From NCBI GenBank assembly GCA_937873285.1, contig CALMNV010000154.1, forward strand, positions 1 to 10,709: 10,709 bases of DNA, in the 5' to 3' direction. Under the pieces are notes generated by a model. That model was not told where the DNA came from. It did no database searches and saw nothing but the letters and a program-made list of their open reading frames with translations. A program made the translations under genes and the position numbers. Below, one piece after another: positions 1-6,884 of this stretch. The stretch is from an uncultured Intrasporangium sp. (GTDB lineage: Bacteria; Actinomycetota; Actinomycetes; Actinomycetales; Dermatophilaceae). Numbering within the stretch: the first letter of the stretch is position 1; the number at the start of each line of letters is the position of its first letter.

Positions 1-936
1 CGCGTCAGGGCGATGGGGGACTACACCGGCTCGGCGATCGCCGAGGCGGGGCCCTCCGTGCCCGTCGAGGTGCTGGGCCTGGGCGGCGTCGTGGACGCCG
101 GCGAGCGCTTCCGGGTGGTCGAGAACGAGCGCGCCGCGCGCCAGCGCGCCTCCGAGCGCAGCCAGCGGCTGCGCGCCGAGGAGCTCGCCAACAAGCGGCC
201 CGTGTCGCTCGACGACCTCTTCGCGCGCATCAAGGAGGGCGGGCTCAAGGAGCTCAACATCATCATCAAGGGCGACGTGCAGGGGTCCGTCGGCGCCCTC
301 GAGGACGCGCTCTCCAAGATCGAGCAGACCGAGGTGCGCCTGCGGGTCATCCTCACCGGCGTCGGCGCGATCACCGAGTCGGACGTCTCGCTGGCGTCGG
401 CGTCCGAGGCCGTGATCATCGGCTTCAACGTCCGCCCGCGGCCCGAGGCGAGCGCGCTCGCCGAGCGCGAGGGCGTCGACATCCGCACCTACCGCGTCAT
501 CTACCGCGCCATCGAGGACGTCCGCGACGCGCTCGTCGGGATGCTCGAGCCGGACATCGTCGAGGACATCGTCGGCCGGCTGGAGGTGCGCGCCACCTTC
601 CGCGCGAGCCACATCGGCACCATCGCCGGCTGCTACGTCACCGACGGCGTGGTGCGCCGTAGCGCCAACGTCCGCCTGATCCGCGAGGGCGTGGTGGTGC
701 ACGAGGGCAGGATCGCCTCGCTGAAGCGCTTCAACGAGGACACCCGCGAGGTCGCCACCGGCTTCGAGTGCGGCGTCCTGATCGAGGACTTCAACGACGT
801 CAAGGAGGGCGACCAGATCGAGGTCTACGAGCTCCGCGAGGTCGCGCGCACGGCGCAGGCCGCGGCCCCGGTGGCCCCCCCGCCGGCGCCCTCGCCCACG
901 GCCGACCAGGCGGACGACGCGGACGCCGCGGAGTAG
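1..936 (+). CDS. infB: Translation initiation factor IF-2, C-terminal part (5' end outside window)
   Basis: IF-2 is the GTPase that places initiator fMet-tRNA on the 30S subunit and promotes subunit joining. The frame is open from base 1, so the gene is cut by the window edge; about 311 residues remain. They cover the post-GTPase beta-barrel domain (AGPSVPVEVLGL), the IF-2 domain III (LNIIIKGDVQGSVGALEDAL, GVGAITESDVSLASAS, AVIIGFNVRP) and the fMet-tRNA-binding C-terminal barrel (IAGCYVTDGVVRRSANVRLI, SLKRFNEDTREV, GFECGVLIEDFNDVKEGD). An Ala/Pro-rich tail follows. The G domain is off the left end. It is the first gene of an infB-DUF503-rbfA-DHH operon; the next gene starts 12 bp after its stop. 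The linker and domain III sequence (KRPVSLDDLF and following) looks unlike Micrococcales IF-2 and closer to Thermoleophilia/Rubrobacter-type proteins; this is recollection, not a search. The family call is very secure. Confidence 0.97.
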   Translation, partial: RVRAMGDYTGSAIAEAGPSVPVEVLGLGGVVDAGERFRVVENERAARQRASERSQRLRAEELANKRPVSLDDLFARIKEGGLKELNIIIKGDVQGSVGALEDALSKIEQTEVRLRVILTGVGAITESDVSLASASEAVIIGFNVRPRPEASALAEREGVDIRTYRVIYRAIEDVRDALVGMLEPDIVEDIVGRLEVRATFRASHIGTIAGCYVTDGVVRRSANVRLIREGVVVHEGRIASLKRFNEDTREVATGFECGVLIEDFNDVKEGDQIEVYELREVARTAQAAAPVAPPPAPSPTADQADDADAAE

Positions 937-948
937 GGCCGCGGGTCG

Positions 949-1275
949 ATGGAGTGCGGCTACGTGGGCATCCTCACCGTCGACCTGCACCTGCCCGGGG
1001 CGGGGTCGCTGAAGGCGAAGCGCAAGGAGCTGCTGCGGGTGAGGAACGGCCTCGCCCGCAGGTTCTCCTGCGCGGTGGCCGAGGTCGACCACCACGACCT
1101 CTGGCAGCGGGCCGGGCTGACCCTGGCGGTGGTGGGGCGCACGGCGGCGGAGACCGCGCAGCGGCTGGAGGACGCCGAGCGCCGGCTGCACGGCGACGAG
1201 TGGTTCCAGGTGGTGGGCTCCTCCCGCGAGGTGATCGCGGTGGAGCCCGAGCCCGCCGCCCGATGGGGCTCCTGA
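949..1275 (+). CDS. DUF503 (YlxP-like) family protein, 108 aa
   Basis: This is a small conserved protein typically encoded between infB and rbfA in Gram-positive bacteria. Its function is unsettled; the position suggests a role in ribosome biogenesis or translation. Family features visible are the N-terminal strand YVGILTVDLHLPGAGSLKAK, the RKELLRVRNGLARRF helix, the AEVDHHDLWQRAGLTLAVVG core and the amphipathic helix ETAQRLEDAERRL. The length of 108 residues is close to the usual 90-110. The ATG at 949 is 12 bp after the infB stop, with only a weak purine-rich stretch upstream, so it may be translated by coupling. Its stop overlaps the rbfA ATG by one base (TGATG). Confidence 0.9.
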   Translation: MECGYVGILTVDLHLPGAGSLKAKRKELLRVRNGLARRFSCAVAEVDHHDLWQRAGLTLAVVGRTAAETAQRLEDAERRLHGDEWFQVVGSSREVIAVEPEPAARWGS

Positions 1276-1643
1276 TGGCCCGCGGGCCGCGCAGCACCCG
1301 CATGCGCCGGGTGGACACCGCCCTGCGGCAGGTGCTCGCCGAGGCGATCGCGCGCGACCTGTCGGATCCCCGCCTCGGCTTCGTGACGATCACCCACGTC
1401 GAGGCCACGCAGGACGTGCGCGAGGCGAAGGTCTGGTTCACGACCCTGCGCGCCCGCGAGCGGCGCGGCAGCCAGGAGGCCCTCGAGTCCGCGCGCGGGG
1501 TCCTCCAGGCGCGCCTCGCGGCGGAGCTGCGCTCGCGCCACACCCCGCAGCTCACCTTCCACTACGACAGCTCGCAGCAGGACGCGATGGAGCTGACCCG
1601 CCTCATCGACGAGGTCACCGGCGGCCCGCAGGAGACCGGATGA
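1275..1643 (+). CDS. rbfA: 30S ribosome-binding factor A, RbfA
   Basis: RbfA binds the immature 30S subunit near helix 1 of 16S rRNA and supports late maturation and cold growth. The 122-residue product has the KH-like RbfA fold: an N-terminal helix with MRRVDTALRQVLAEAI, the hallmark DLSDPRLGFVTITHVEATQD, strand KVWFTTL, then a helix GVLQARLAAELRSRHTPQLTFHYD and an acidic C-terminal helix. I chose the ATG at 1275 because it overlaps the upstream stop as TGATG, which suggests translational coupling. An in-frame ATG at 1263 would add four residues. The gene ends in an ATGA overlap with the DHH gene. Operon position after infB and DUF503 matches the widely conserved order. Confidence 0.93.
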   Translation: MARGPRSTRMRRVDTALRQVLAEAIARDLSDPRLGFVTITHVEATQDVREAKVWFTTLRARERRGSQEALESARGVLQARLAAELRSRHTPQLTFHYDSSQQDAMELTRLIDEVTGGPQETG

Positions 1644-2803
1644 CCGCGCGCACGGGACGTGACGCCACGCCGGCCGAGATCGCCCGGGTCCTCTCCGACC
1701 CCGGCGTCCGGGTCGTCGTGACCGCGCACCACAACCCCGACGGCGACGCCATCGGCTCGGTCCTCGGCCTCGCCCGGGCCCTGCGCGCCGCGGGGCGCGA
1801 CGTGGTGATCGCCCACCCCGACGTGCCGGCCGTGCCGAGCGACCTCGCCTTCCTCCCGGCGCCCGGCGAGGAGTTCTCCCCGGAGCTGCCCGCCGACGTC
1901 GGCGAGCGCGTGCTGGTGGCCGTCGACTGCGCCACCGAGCGCCGCATGTGGCCCGAGCCGGTCCACGAGGCCGCGCGCCTGGTGATCAACATCGACCACC
2001 ACCAGGACAACACCCGCTTCGGGGACCTGAACCTGATCGAGCCCGACGCGTCGAGCACCGCCGAGGTGCTGGTCGGCGTCCTCGACGCCGCCGGCCTGCC
2101 GCTCACCCGCGACGTGGCCGAGGCGCTGTACGTGGGCCTCGTCACCGACACCGGCCGCTTCGGCTACACCAACACCCGCCCCCGAGCGCACGAGATCGCG
2201 GCGCGGATGATCGCCGCCGGCGTCGACCCGGCCGCAGCCTTCGCCGGCACCTTCCACGTCAACGAAGGCTACGGCCAGCTCGAGGCCGCGTATGCCGCGG
2301 CGCGCTCCGGCCGGCTGCCGGACCCGGTGCCGTGCGAGGTCTACTGCCACACGTTGAGCGACCGCTCGATCCTGGGCCCGGCTCTCGCCGACTCGCCCGC
2401 GCAGACCCTCACCCTCTTCGGGCTGCACCTGCCCGCGCGGCTCTTTCTCGACGACCCCGACGGCACCCGGGCGGCCGCGCTCGATGCGACGCTGCGCTCG
2501 CTCGACTCGGTGCTCGGCGAGCCGATCCGCGACGTCCTCGCGGTCGACGCCGACGGCCGCCCCTGCCTCGAGGTCACGACGCCCCTCGACCTCGAGCAGT
2601 CACTGGGGCTGCCCGGCGGCAACATCTTCCACCGCAGCCTGCAGTGGCCGTGGGCCGAGACGCCCGCCGAGGTGGGGACGTGGGGGGTCGAGACACCACA
2701 CTCCAACCTCGCGCTCGCCAGCGCCGGCGCCAGGCGCGGTGGCGGGGTGAGCGGCATACCAGGGCACAACGCGGCCCGAGCGGTGCTGCAGCGGGCCGGC
2801 TGA
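1640..2803 (+). CDS. Chimeric ORF: DHH-family (NrnA-like) N-terminus joined in frame to C-terminus of an FAD oxidoreductase
   Basis: Residues 1 to about 200 are the DHH domain of an NrnA-type nanoRNase/pAp phosphatase. Metal-binding motifs are intact: H31-NPDGD (32-36), D96 in VAVDC, D119-H120-H121, and D170 in TDTGRF. NrnA proteins then continue to a DHHA1 domain with a Gly-rich GGGH motif needed for substrate binding; it is absent here. From about residue 202 (GTFHVNEGY) to 387 the sequence instead matches the C-terminal half of actinobacterial phytoene-desaturase/PYROXD2-like FAD oxidoreductases: EVYCHTLSDRSILGP, LTLFGLH, LPGGNIFHRSLQWPW and ARRGGGVSGIPGHNAA (364-379). The Rossmann FAD-binding N-terminus of that family is missing. 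The join lies about 2222-2255. The start is fixed by the ATGA overlap with rbfA. Each half lacks an essential domain, so a working enzyme is unlikely. This may be a rearrangement or an assembly chimera; in many genomes truB and ribF would follow. Confidence 0.85.
   Translation: MTARTGRDATPAEIARVLSDPGVRVVVTAHHNPDGDAIGSVLGLARALRAAGRDVVIAHPDVPAVPSDLAFLPAPGEEFSPELPADVGERVLVAVDCATERRMWPEPVHEAARLVINIDHHQDNTRFGDLNLIEPDASSTAEVLVGVLDAAGLPLTRDVAEALYVGLVTDTGRFGYTNTRPRAHEIAARMIAAGVDPAAAFAGTFHVNEGYGQLEAAYAAARSGRLPDPVPCEVYCHTLSDRSILGPALADSPAQTLTLFGLHLPARLFLDDPDGTRAAALDATLRSLDSVLGEPIRDVLAVDADGRPCLEVTTPLDLEQSLGLPGGNIFHRSLQWPWAETPAEVGTWGVETPHSNLALASAGARRGGGVSGIPGHNAARAVLQRAG
2246..2803 (+). pseudogene. C-terminal remnant of phytoene-desaturase-like FAD-dependent oxidoreductase
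   Basis: This is the 3' part of the chimeric ORF, listed separately because it belongs to another family. About 185 residues remain of a protein usually near 500. Present are the substrate-domain segment with YCHTLSDRSILGP and the final FAD-contacting motif GARRGGGVSGIPGHNAA. The N-terminal dinucleotide-binding GxGxxG region is absent, and no start signal of its own is apparent. The left boundary is approximate because it is drawn from family resemblance, not alignment. The gene is convergent with the acyl-CoA synthetase. Confidence 0.7.
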
Positions 2804-2824
2804 CCCCGGACGCCCGACTCCGAG

Positions 2825-2880
2825 CACCCGCCGACCACCCGCCTTGCACCCGCCGACCACGCGCCTTGCACCCGCCGACC
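2825..2880. repeat. 22-bp tandem repeat, about 2.5 copies
   Basis: Unit one (2825-2846) and unit two (2847-2868) are 22 bp each and differ at one base (ACCACCCG versus ACCACGCG). A partial third unit of 12 bp (CACCCGCCGACC) follows at 2869-2880. The array fills most of the 93-bp gap between two convergent stop codons (2803 and 2897). It has no spacers and is not CRISPR-like. It could be a local tandem duplication or a copy of a genome-wide intergenic repeat; its role is unknown. Confidence 0.85.
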
Positions 2881-2896
2881 TCCCGGCCGGAGCGGC

Positions 2897-4708
2897 TCAG
2901 CCGCGCAGCTGCGGGAACTGCTCGTCGCGCCACTCCAGCGCGGGCTGGCCTGCCTGCTCGGCCTCCAGGCGTGTCTCCCGGTCACGCAGCTCGACCCGCC
3001 GGATCTTGCCGGAGATGGTCTTCGGCAGCTCGGCGAACTCGATCCGACGCACCCGCTGCCAGGGCGCGAGCCTCTCCCGGGCGTGCGCGAGAATGGCCCG
3101 GGCCACCTCCTGCCCGGGCTCGTAGCCGGGTGCGAGCGCGATGTAGGCCTTGGGCACGGCGAGGCGCACCGGGTCGGGGGCCGGCACGACGGCGGCCTCG
3201 GCGACAGCCGGGTGCTCGATGAGGACCGACTCGAGCTCGAAGGGGCTGATCTTGTAGTCGCTCGCCTTGAAGACGTCGTCGGTGCGCCCCACGTAGGTGA
3301 GGTAGCCCTCGGCGTCCACCGTCGCGACGTCTCCGGTGTGGTAGTAGCCGCCGGCCATGGCGTCGGCGTTGCGCGCCTCGTCGTCCACGTAGCCGGTCAT
3401 CAGCGGGACCGGGGCCGCGGCGAGGTCGAGGCAGATCTCGCCCTCGCCGCCGGGTGTGGTGACGCGCTGCCCGGTGACCGGGTCGACGAGCACGACCGGC
3501 ACCCCGGGCAGCGGCCGCCCCATCGAGCCCGGCTTGACCGGCGAGCCGGGGGCGTTGCCCACCGCTGCAGTCATCTCGGTCTGGCCGTAGCCGTCGCGGA
3601 TCGTGCGACCCCACGCCTGCTGGACCTGGGCGATGACCTCGGGGTTGAGCGGCTCGCCGGCGCTGGCCACCTCCCGCAGCGCGCCCGGGCCACCGCTGAG
3701 ATCGGCCTTGATGAGCATGCGCCACACCGTGGGCGGGGCGCACAGCGAGGTGACCTCGTGGGTGCGCAGCACCTTCAGCAGCGCGGCCGGATCGAACCGG
3801 GGGGCGTTGTACATGAACACCGTGGCCTCGGCGATCCACGGGGCGAAGAAGGAGGACCAGGCGTGCTTCGCCCAGCCCGGGGAGGAGACGTTGAGATGGA
3901 CGTCGCCCGGGCGCAGGCCGAGCCAGTACATCGTCGACAGGTGGCCCACCGGGTAGGAGCGCTGGGTGTGCTCGACGAGCTTGGGCCGGCTCGTCGTGCC
4001 GGAGGTGAAGTAGAGCAGCAGCCGGTCGTCGGGGCCGGTGCCGGGGTGCTCCGCCGGAGGAGCCTGCCGGCCGTATGCCGAGGAGTAGTCCACCCAGCCC
4101 TGCGGCACCGGGGTGCCGGGCGCCTTCGGCACGGCGACGCGAAGGAAGTCGCCGGGGAGGTCCTCGAGCTTGTGCGCGTCACCGGTGCCGACGACGACGG
4201 CCCTCGCCTGAGCCCGGGCGAGGCGGTCGGCGAGGTCCCCGGGGCCGGCGGCCGTCGCCGTGGGGACGATCACCGCGCCGAGCTTCATGACGGCCAGCAT
4301 CGACTCCCACAGCTCGACCTGGTTGCCCAGCATGAGCAGCACCGAGTCGCCCCGGCGGACGCCGCGCCGGGCGAGCTCCGCCGCCACCTGGTCGGAGCGG
4401 CGGGCCAGCTCGTCGAAGCTCCACGACCGGGGGCCCGCATCGTGCTCGACGATCGTCAGCGCTGCTCGGTCGTTGCCCCGGGCGATGGCGTCGAACCAGT
4501 CGACCGCCCAGTTGAACCGGTCGCCGAGCTCGGGAAAGGCGAAGGCCTGCGCCGCGCCGGTGCCGTCCCCGCGCAGGCCCACCAGGCGGTCTCGCGCGGC
4601 ACGGTATGCAGCGACGGCGCCGGTCGGCGTGCTGCGCGAGGGCATCCCGGAGGCCCCGGGACCGTCGCCGGGGGTGGCGCCCACCGAGGGGGTGGAGGAG
4701 GTGGTCAT
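2897..4708 (-). CDS. Acyl-CoA synthetase / AMP-binding protein (ANL superfamily, medium-chain type)
   Basis: It is predicted to activate a carboxylic acid with ATP to an acyl-adenylate and transfer the acyl group to CoA in the cytosol. The 603-residue protein carries the ANL core motifs in order: phosphate-binding loop TSGTTSRPK (235-243), GYGQTEM (373-379), YHTGD (456-460), hinge region GYLTYVGRTDDVFKASDYK (468-486), and C-terminal PKTISGKIRR (562-571) with the catalytic Lys568. The GYGQTE and KTISGKIRR forms resemble medium-chain (ACSM-like) synthetases rather than acetyl-CoA synthetase; the acid used cannot be read from sequence. I chose the ATG at 4708 because AAGGG sits 8 nt upstream; a GTG at 4717 would add three residues. 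It lies 33 bp after the PH-domain gene on the same strand, probably one transcript, with no obvious functional link. Confidence 0.93.
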   Translation of the reverse strand: MTTSSTPSVGATPGDGPGASGMPSRSTPTGAVAAYRAARDRLVGLRGDGTGAAQAFAFPELGDRFNWAVDWFDAIARGNDRAALTIVEHDAGPRSWSFDELARRSDQVAAELARRGVRRGDSVLLMLGNQVELWESMLAVMKLGAVIVPTATAAGPGDLADRLARAQARAVVVGTGDAHKLEDLPGDFLRVAVPKAPGTPVPQGWVDYSSAYGRQAPPAEHPGTGPDDRLLLYFTSGTTSRPKLVEHTQRSYPVGHLSTMYWLGLRPGDVHLNVSSPGWAKHAWSSFFAPWIAEATVFMYNAPRFDPAALLKVLRTHEVTSLCAPPTVWRMLIKADLSGGPGALREVASAGEPLNPEVIAQVQQAWGRTIRDGYGQTEMTAAVGNAPGSPVKPGSMGRPLPGVPVVLVDPVTGQRVTTPGGEGEICLDLAAAPVPLMTGYVDDEARNADAMAGGYYHTGDVATVDAEGYLTYVGRTDDVFKASDYKISPFELESVLIEHPAVAEAAVVPAPDPVRLAVPKAYIALAPGYEPGQEVARAILAHARERLAPWQRVRRIEFAELPKTISGKIRRVELRDRETRLEAEQAGQPALEWRDEQFPQLRG

Positions 4709-4741
4709 GAGCGGCACCCTTGTGCGTCGGGCCGCGGCGCG

Positions 4742-5323
4742 TCAAGCACCGTCGAGGTCCTCCGGACGGGCAGCCGTCGCCCCGTCCGCTTCCCGGTGCT
4801 GCGCCTCCCGGGCCTGCGCCACCATGCGGCGACGGTCCTCGTCGGCGTCGACGAGCCGGTTGATGACCTGCTGGACGTGGGTGGTGTCGGGAATGTTGCG
4901 CAGCACCTCCGCGCGGCTGTCCCCCGCCGACGTGATCCGCAGGGACCCGGCGTTGATCAGCCGGTCGACGAGCGACTGCTCGAAGGAGACCTCGGTGATC
5001 TGGGCCAGCGTGATGTCCTTGCCCTCCTTGCGCACGATGCCGTGGCGCACGAGCACGCGCCGCGTCGTCACGACGTAGTGGGTGGTGCGCCATCGCAGGT
5101 AGGGGACGAGGACGAACGGGATGGCGAGCAGCACGAGGAGCACGACGAGGATCCACTGGACCCGGTTTCCGGCCTCGTCGTCGGGGGTGATCCACGCCGC
5201 CACGACGGCGCCGGCCACGAGCAGCACGCCCACGAAGGTCGGCACGAGCAGCGTGAGCCGGTGCGGGTGCATGTCCACCTCGACGCGCTCGCCCTCGGCG
5301 AGCTCGCTCTGCGCGATCCTCAT
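4742..5323 (-). CDS. Membrane-anchored bacterial PH-domain (bPH_2/DUF304) protein
   Basis: This 193-residue protein has two predicted TM helices near the N-terminus (about 24-45 and 56-77). A cytoplasmic bacterial PH-like domain follows (about 80-158), with the family's THYVVTTRRVLVRHGIVRKE start, DITLAQITEVSFEQSLVDRLINAGSLRI core and NIPDTTHVQQVINRL end. A charged, probably disordered tail closes it. Family members are common in Actinobacteria and of uncertain role, perhaps membrane organisation or protein docking. The ATG at 5323 has a strong AGGAGG Shine-Dalgarno 6 nt upstream, which fixes the start. It is the first gene of a likely two-gene unit with the acyl-CoA synthetase and is divergent from the histidine kinase across 175 bp. 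Confidence 0.9.
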   Translation of the reverse strand: MRIAQSELAEGERVEVDMHPHRLTLLVPTFVGVLLVAGAVVAAWITPDDEAGNRVQWILVVLLVLLAIPFVLVPYLRWRTTHYVVTTRRVLVRHGIVRKEGKDITLAQITEVSFEQSLVDRLINAGSLRITSAGDSRAEVLRNIPDTTHVQQVINRLVDADEDRRRMVAQAREAQHREADGATAARPEDLDGA

Positions 5324-5498
5324 GTCGTCCTCCTCACGGCGCAGCAGGCCCGACGCCTCGCGGCCAGCCTAGAGCGGTGCGCCGACCGGAGGAGGTGGAC
5401 CAGCCGGGCAGCCGTCGTCGGGGGCCGCTGAGCGGCCGCTGAGGAACGGGCCGCCCCGACGTCGGACAGCCTCCATGTTCTTGGCAAGGATGGGGGCC

Positions 5499-6884
5499 AT
5501 GCAGCTCCGACCTCCGGCGTGGCGCGGATGGGCGCGCTGGTCCCTGCGGCGCAGACTCGTCTCCGTCGCAGGGATCGCCCTCGTCGGGCTGCTCGCCGCC
5601 GCCGTGACGCTCTTCTCGGTGGCCCTGGAGTCCATCCTCGTCCAGTCCGCGACCCGGGCCGCCCAGCTGCAGGCGGGGCAGATCGCCGCCGTCGTCGCAG
5701 CCGGGGAGTACACCCCCACCGCGGCGGTGACGGCCCTGCCGGCCCAGGGTGCCGTGCTGCAGGTGCTCGACCGCTCAGGGGCGGTCGTGGCCGCCTCGGA
5801 CCCCGCTCTGCTCGCGGCGCCGATCACGACGTCCCGACCGGCCCGGGGAGCCAGCGAGGTCGCCCGCGCCGACCAGGTGGGCGACGAGAAGGACCCCTAC
5901 GTCGTCGTCGCGCAGGGCATCGCCGACCGACAGGGCACCCCGTACACGCTCGTCGTCGCGGCACCGCTCGGCGTGGAGACCCGCACCGTGTCCTCGGCCA
6001 CGACGCTCCTCGCCGCTGGGGCGGCGTTGCTCACGCTCGTGCTCCTCGTGGCCGTCGGCAACATCGTGACGCGGGCGCTCGCGCCGGTGGAGCACATCCG
6101 CGGCGAGGTCTCCCAGATCAGCCGGACGGGGGCCGGCGCCCGGATCACCGTGCCGCCCAGCGGTGACGAGATCGCCCGGCTGGCCGAGACGATGAACGGC
6201 ATGCTGGAGCGGCTGTCCCGCTCGGACGCGGCGGCGAGGCGCTTCGTCTCCGACGCCTCCCACGAGCTGCGCAGCCCGATCGCGACGCTGCGCACCCACC
6301 TCGAGACCTCCCCCGGCGACGGTCGAGGGCATGTGCTCGCCGAGCGAGACCTGGCCCTCGCCGAGGTGGCCCGGCTCCAGTCGCTGGTCGAGGACCTGTT
6401 GACGCTGGCCAAGGCCGACGACCAGGGGCTCGTGCTGCGCGACGAGGAGGTCGACCTCGACGACGTCGTCGACGCCGAGATCCGGCGGGTGCGCACGGTC
6501 ACCGCCGTGCCGGTGCGCGCCCACGTGGAGCCGGCACTCGTGCGCGGCGACGGTGACCGGCTGGTGCAAGTGCTGCGCAACGTCGTGGACAACGCGGTGC
6601 GGCACACGACGGGGGAGGTCTTCGTGGGCATGGACCGCTCCGAGCCGGGGTGGGTGAGCGTCCACGTCGACAACGACGGGCCACCGATCCCGCCGGCGCA
6701 GCGCGAGCTCGTCTTCGGCCGGTTCGCCCGCCTCGAGAGCGATCGCGGCCGCGACCGCGGTGGCAGCGGGCTGGGGCTGGCGATCGCCGCCACCTACACG
6801 CGCGCCCACGGCGGCTCGCTCACGACGGGCGAGGACCAGCGGGGCCGCTGCCGATTCACCCTGCGGCTGCCGCTGGCCGACTGA
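5499..6884 (+). CDS. Two-component sensor histidine kinase (HAMP, HisKA, HATPase)
   Basis: A membrane sensor kinase that should autophosphorylate His255 and pass the phosphate to a response regulator. Layout of the 461 residues: TM1 about 21-43; extracytoplasmic sensor about 44-166; TM2 about 168-188; HAMP about 189-240; HisKA with SDASHELRSPIATLRTHLE (251-269); then a complete HATPase with N box RNVVDNAVRHT (360-370), G1 DNDGPP (391-396), F box FGRFAR (406-411) and G2 GGSGLGLAIA (421-430). I chose the ATG at 5499 because AAGGA lies 8 nt upstream; in-frame ATGs at 5475 and 5490 are less well placed. No response regulator is adjacent. The partial OmpR-type regulator at 10420 belongs to a subclass that often pairs with this kinase type, so they may be partners split by the intervening genes (inference). 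The last 29 bp overlap the 3' end of the opposing membrane-protein gene. Confidence 0.95.
   Translation: MQLRPPAWRGWARWSLRRRLVSVAGIALVGLLAAAVTLFSVALESILVQSATRAAQLQAGQIAAVVAAGEYTPTAAVTALPAQGAVLQVLDRSGAVVAASDPALLAAPITTSRPARGASEVARADQVGDEKDPYVVVAQGIADRQGTPYTLVVAAPLGVETRTVSSATTLLAAGAALLTLVLLVAVGNIVTRALAPVEHIRGEVSQISRTGAGARITVPPSGDEIARLAETMNGMLERLSRSDAAARRFVSDASHELRSPIATLRTHLETSPGDGRGHVLAERDLALAEVARLQSLVEDLLTLAKADDQGLVLRDEEVDLDDVVDAEIRRVRTVTAVPVRAHVEPALVRGDGDRLVQVLRNVVDNAVRHTTGEVFVGMDRSEPGWVSVHVDNDGPPIPPAQRELVFGRFARLESDRGRDRGGSGLGLAIAATYTRAHGGSLTTGEDQRGRCRFTLRLPLAD

Noticed and set aside
2825..2880. CRISPR array
   Set aside because: The units are contiguous with no spacers and no cas genes are present.
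3083..5431. A 782-codon plus-strand open frame opposite the acyl-CoA synthetase and PH-domain genes
   Set aside because: The translation is low-complexity Arg/Gly/Val/His-rich with no family motif, while the minus strand holds two clear genes. Long antisense open frames are expected at this GC content.
5423..5444. Tandem GGCCGCTGAG repeat with 11-bp period upstream of the histidine kinase, resembling the CTGA core of the exporter/peptide repeats
   Set aside because: Only CTGA matches the CTGAACC motif and no CANNAT-CGGTGC follows at the same spacing. It is too weak to claim as a site for the same regulator.
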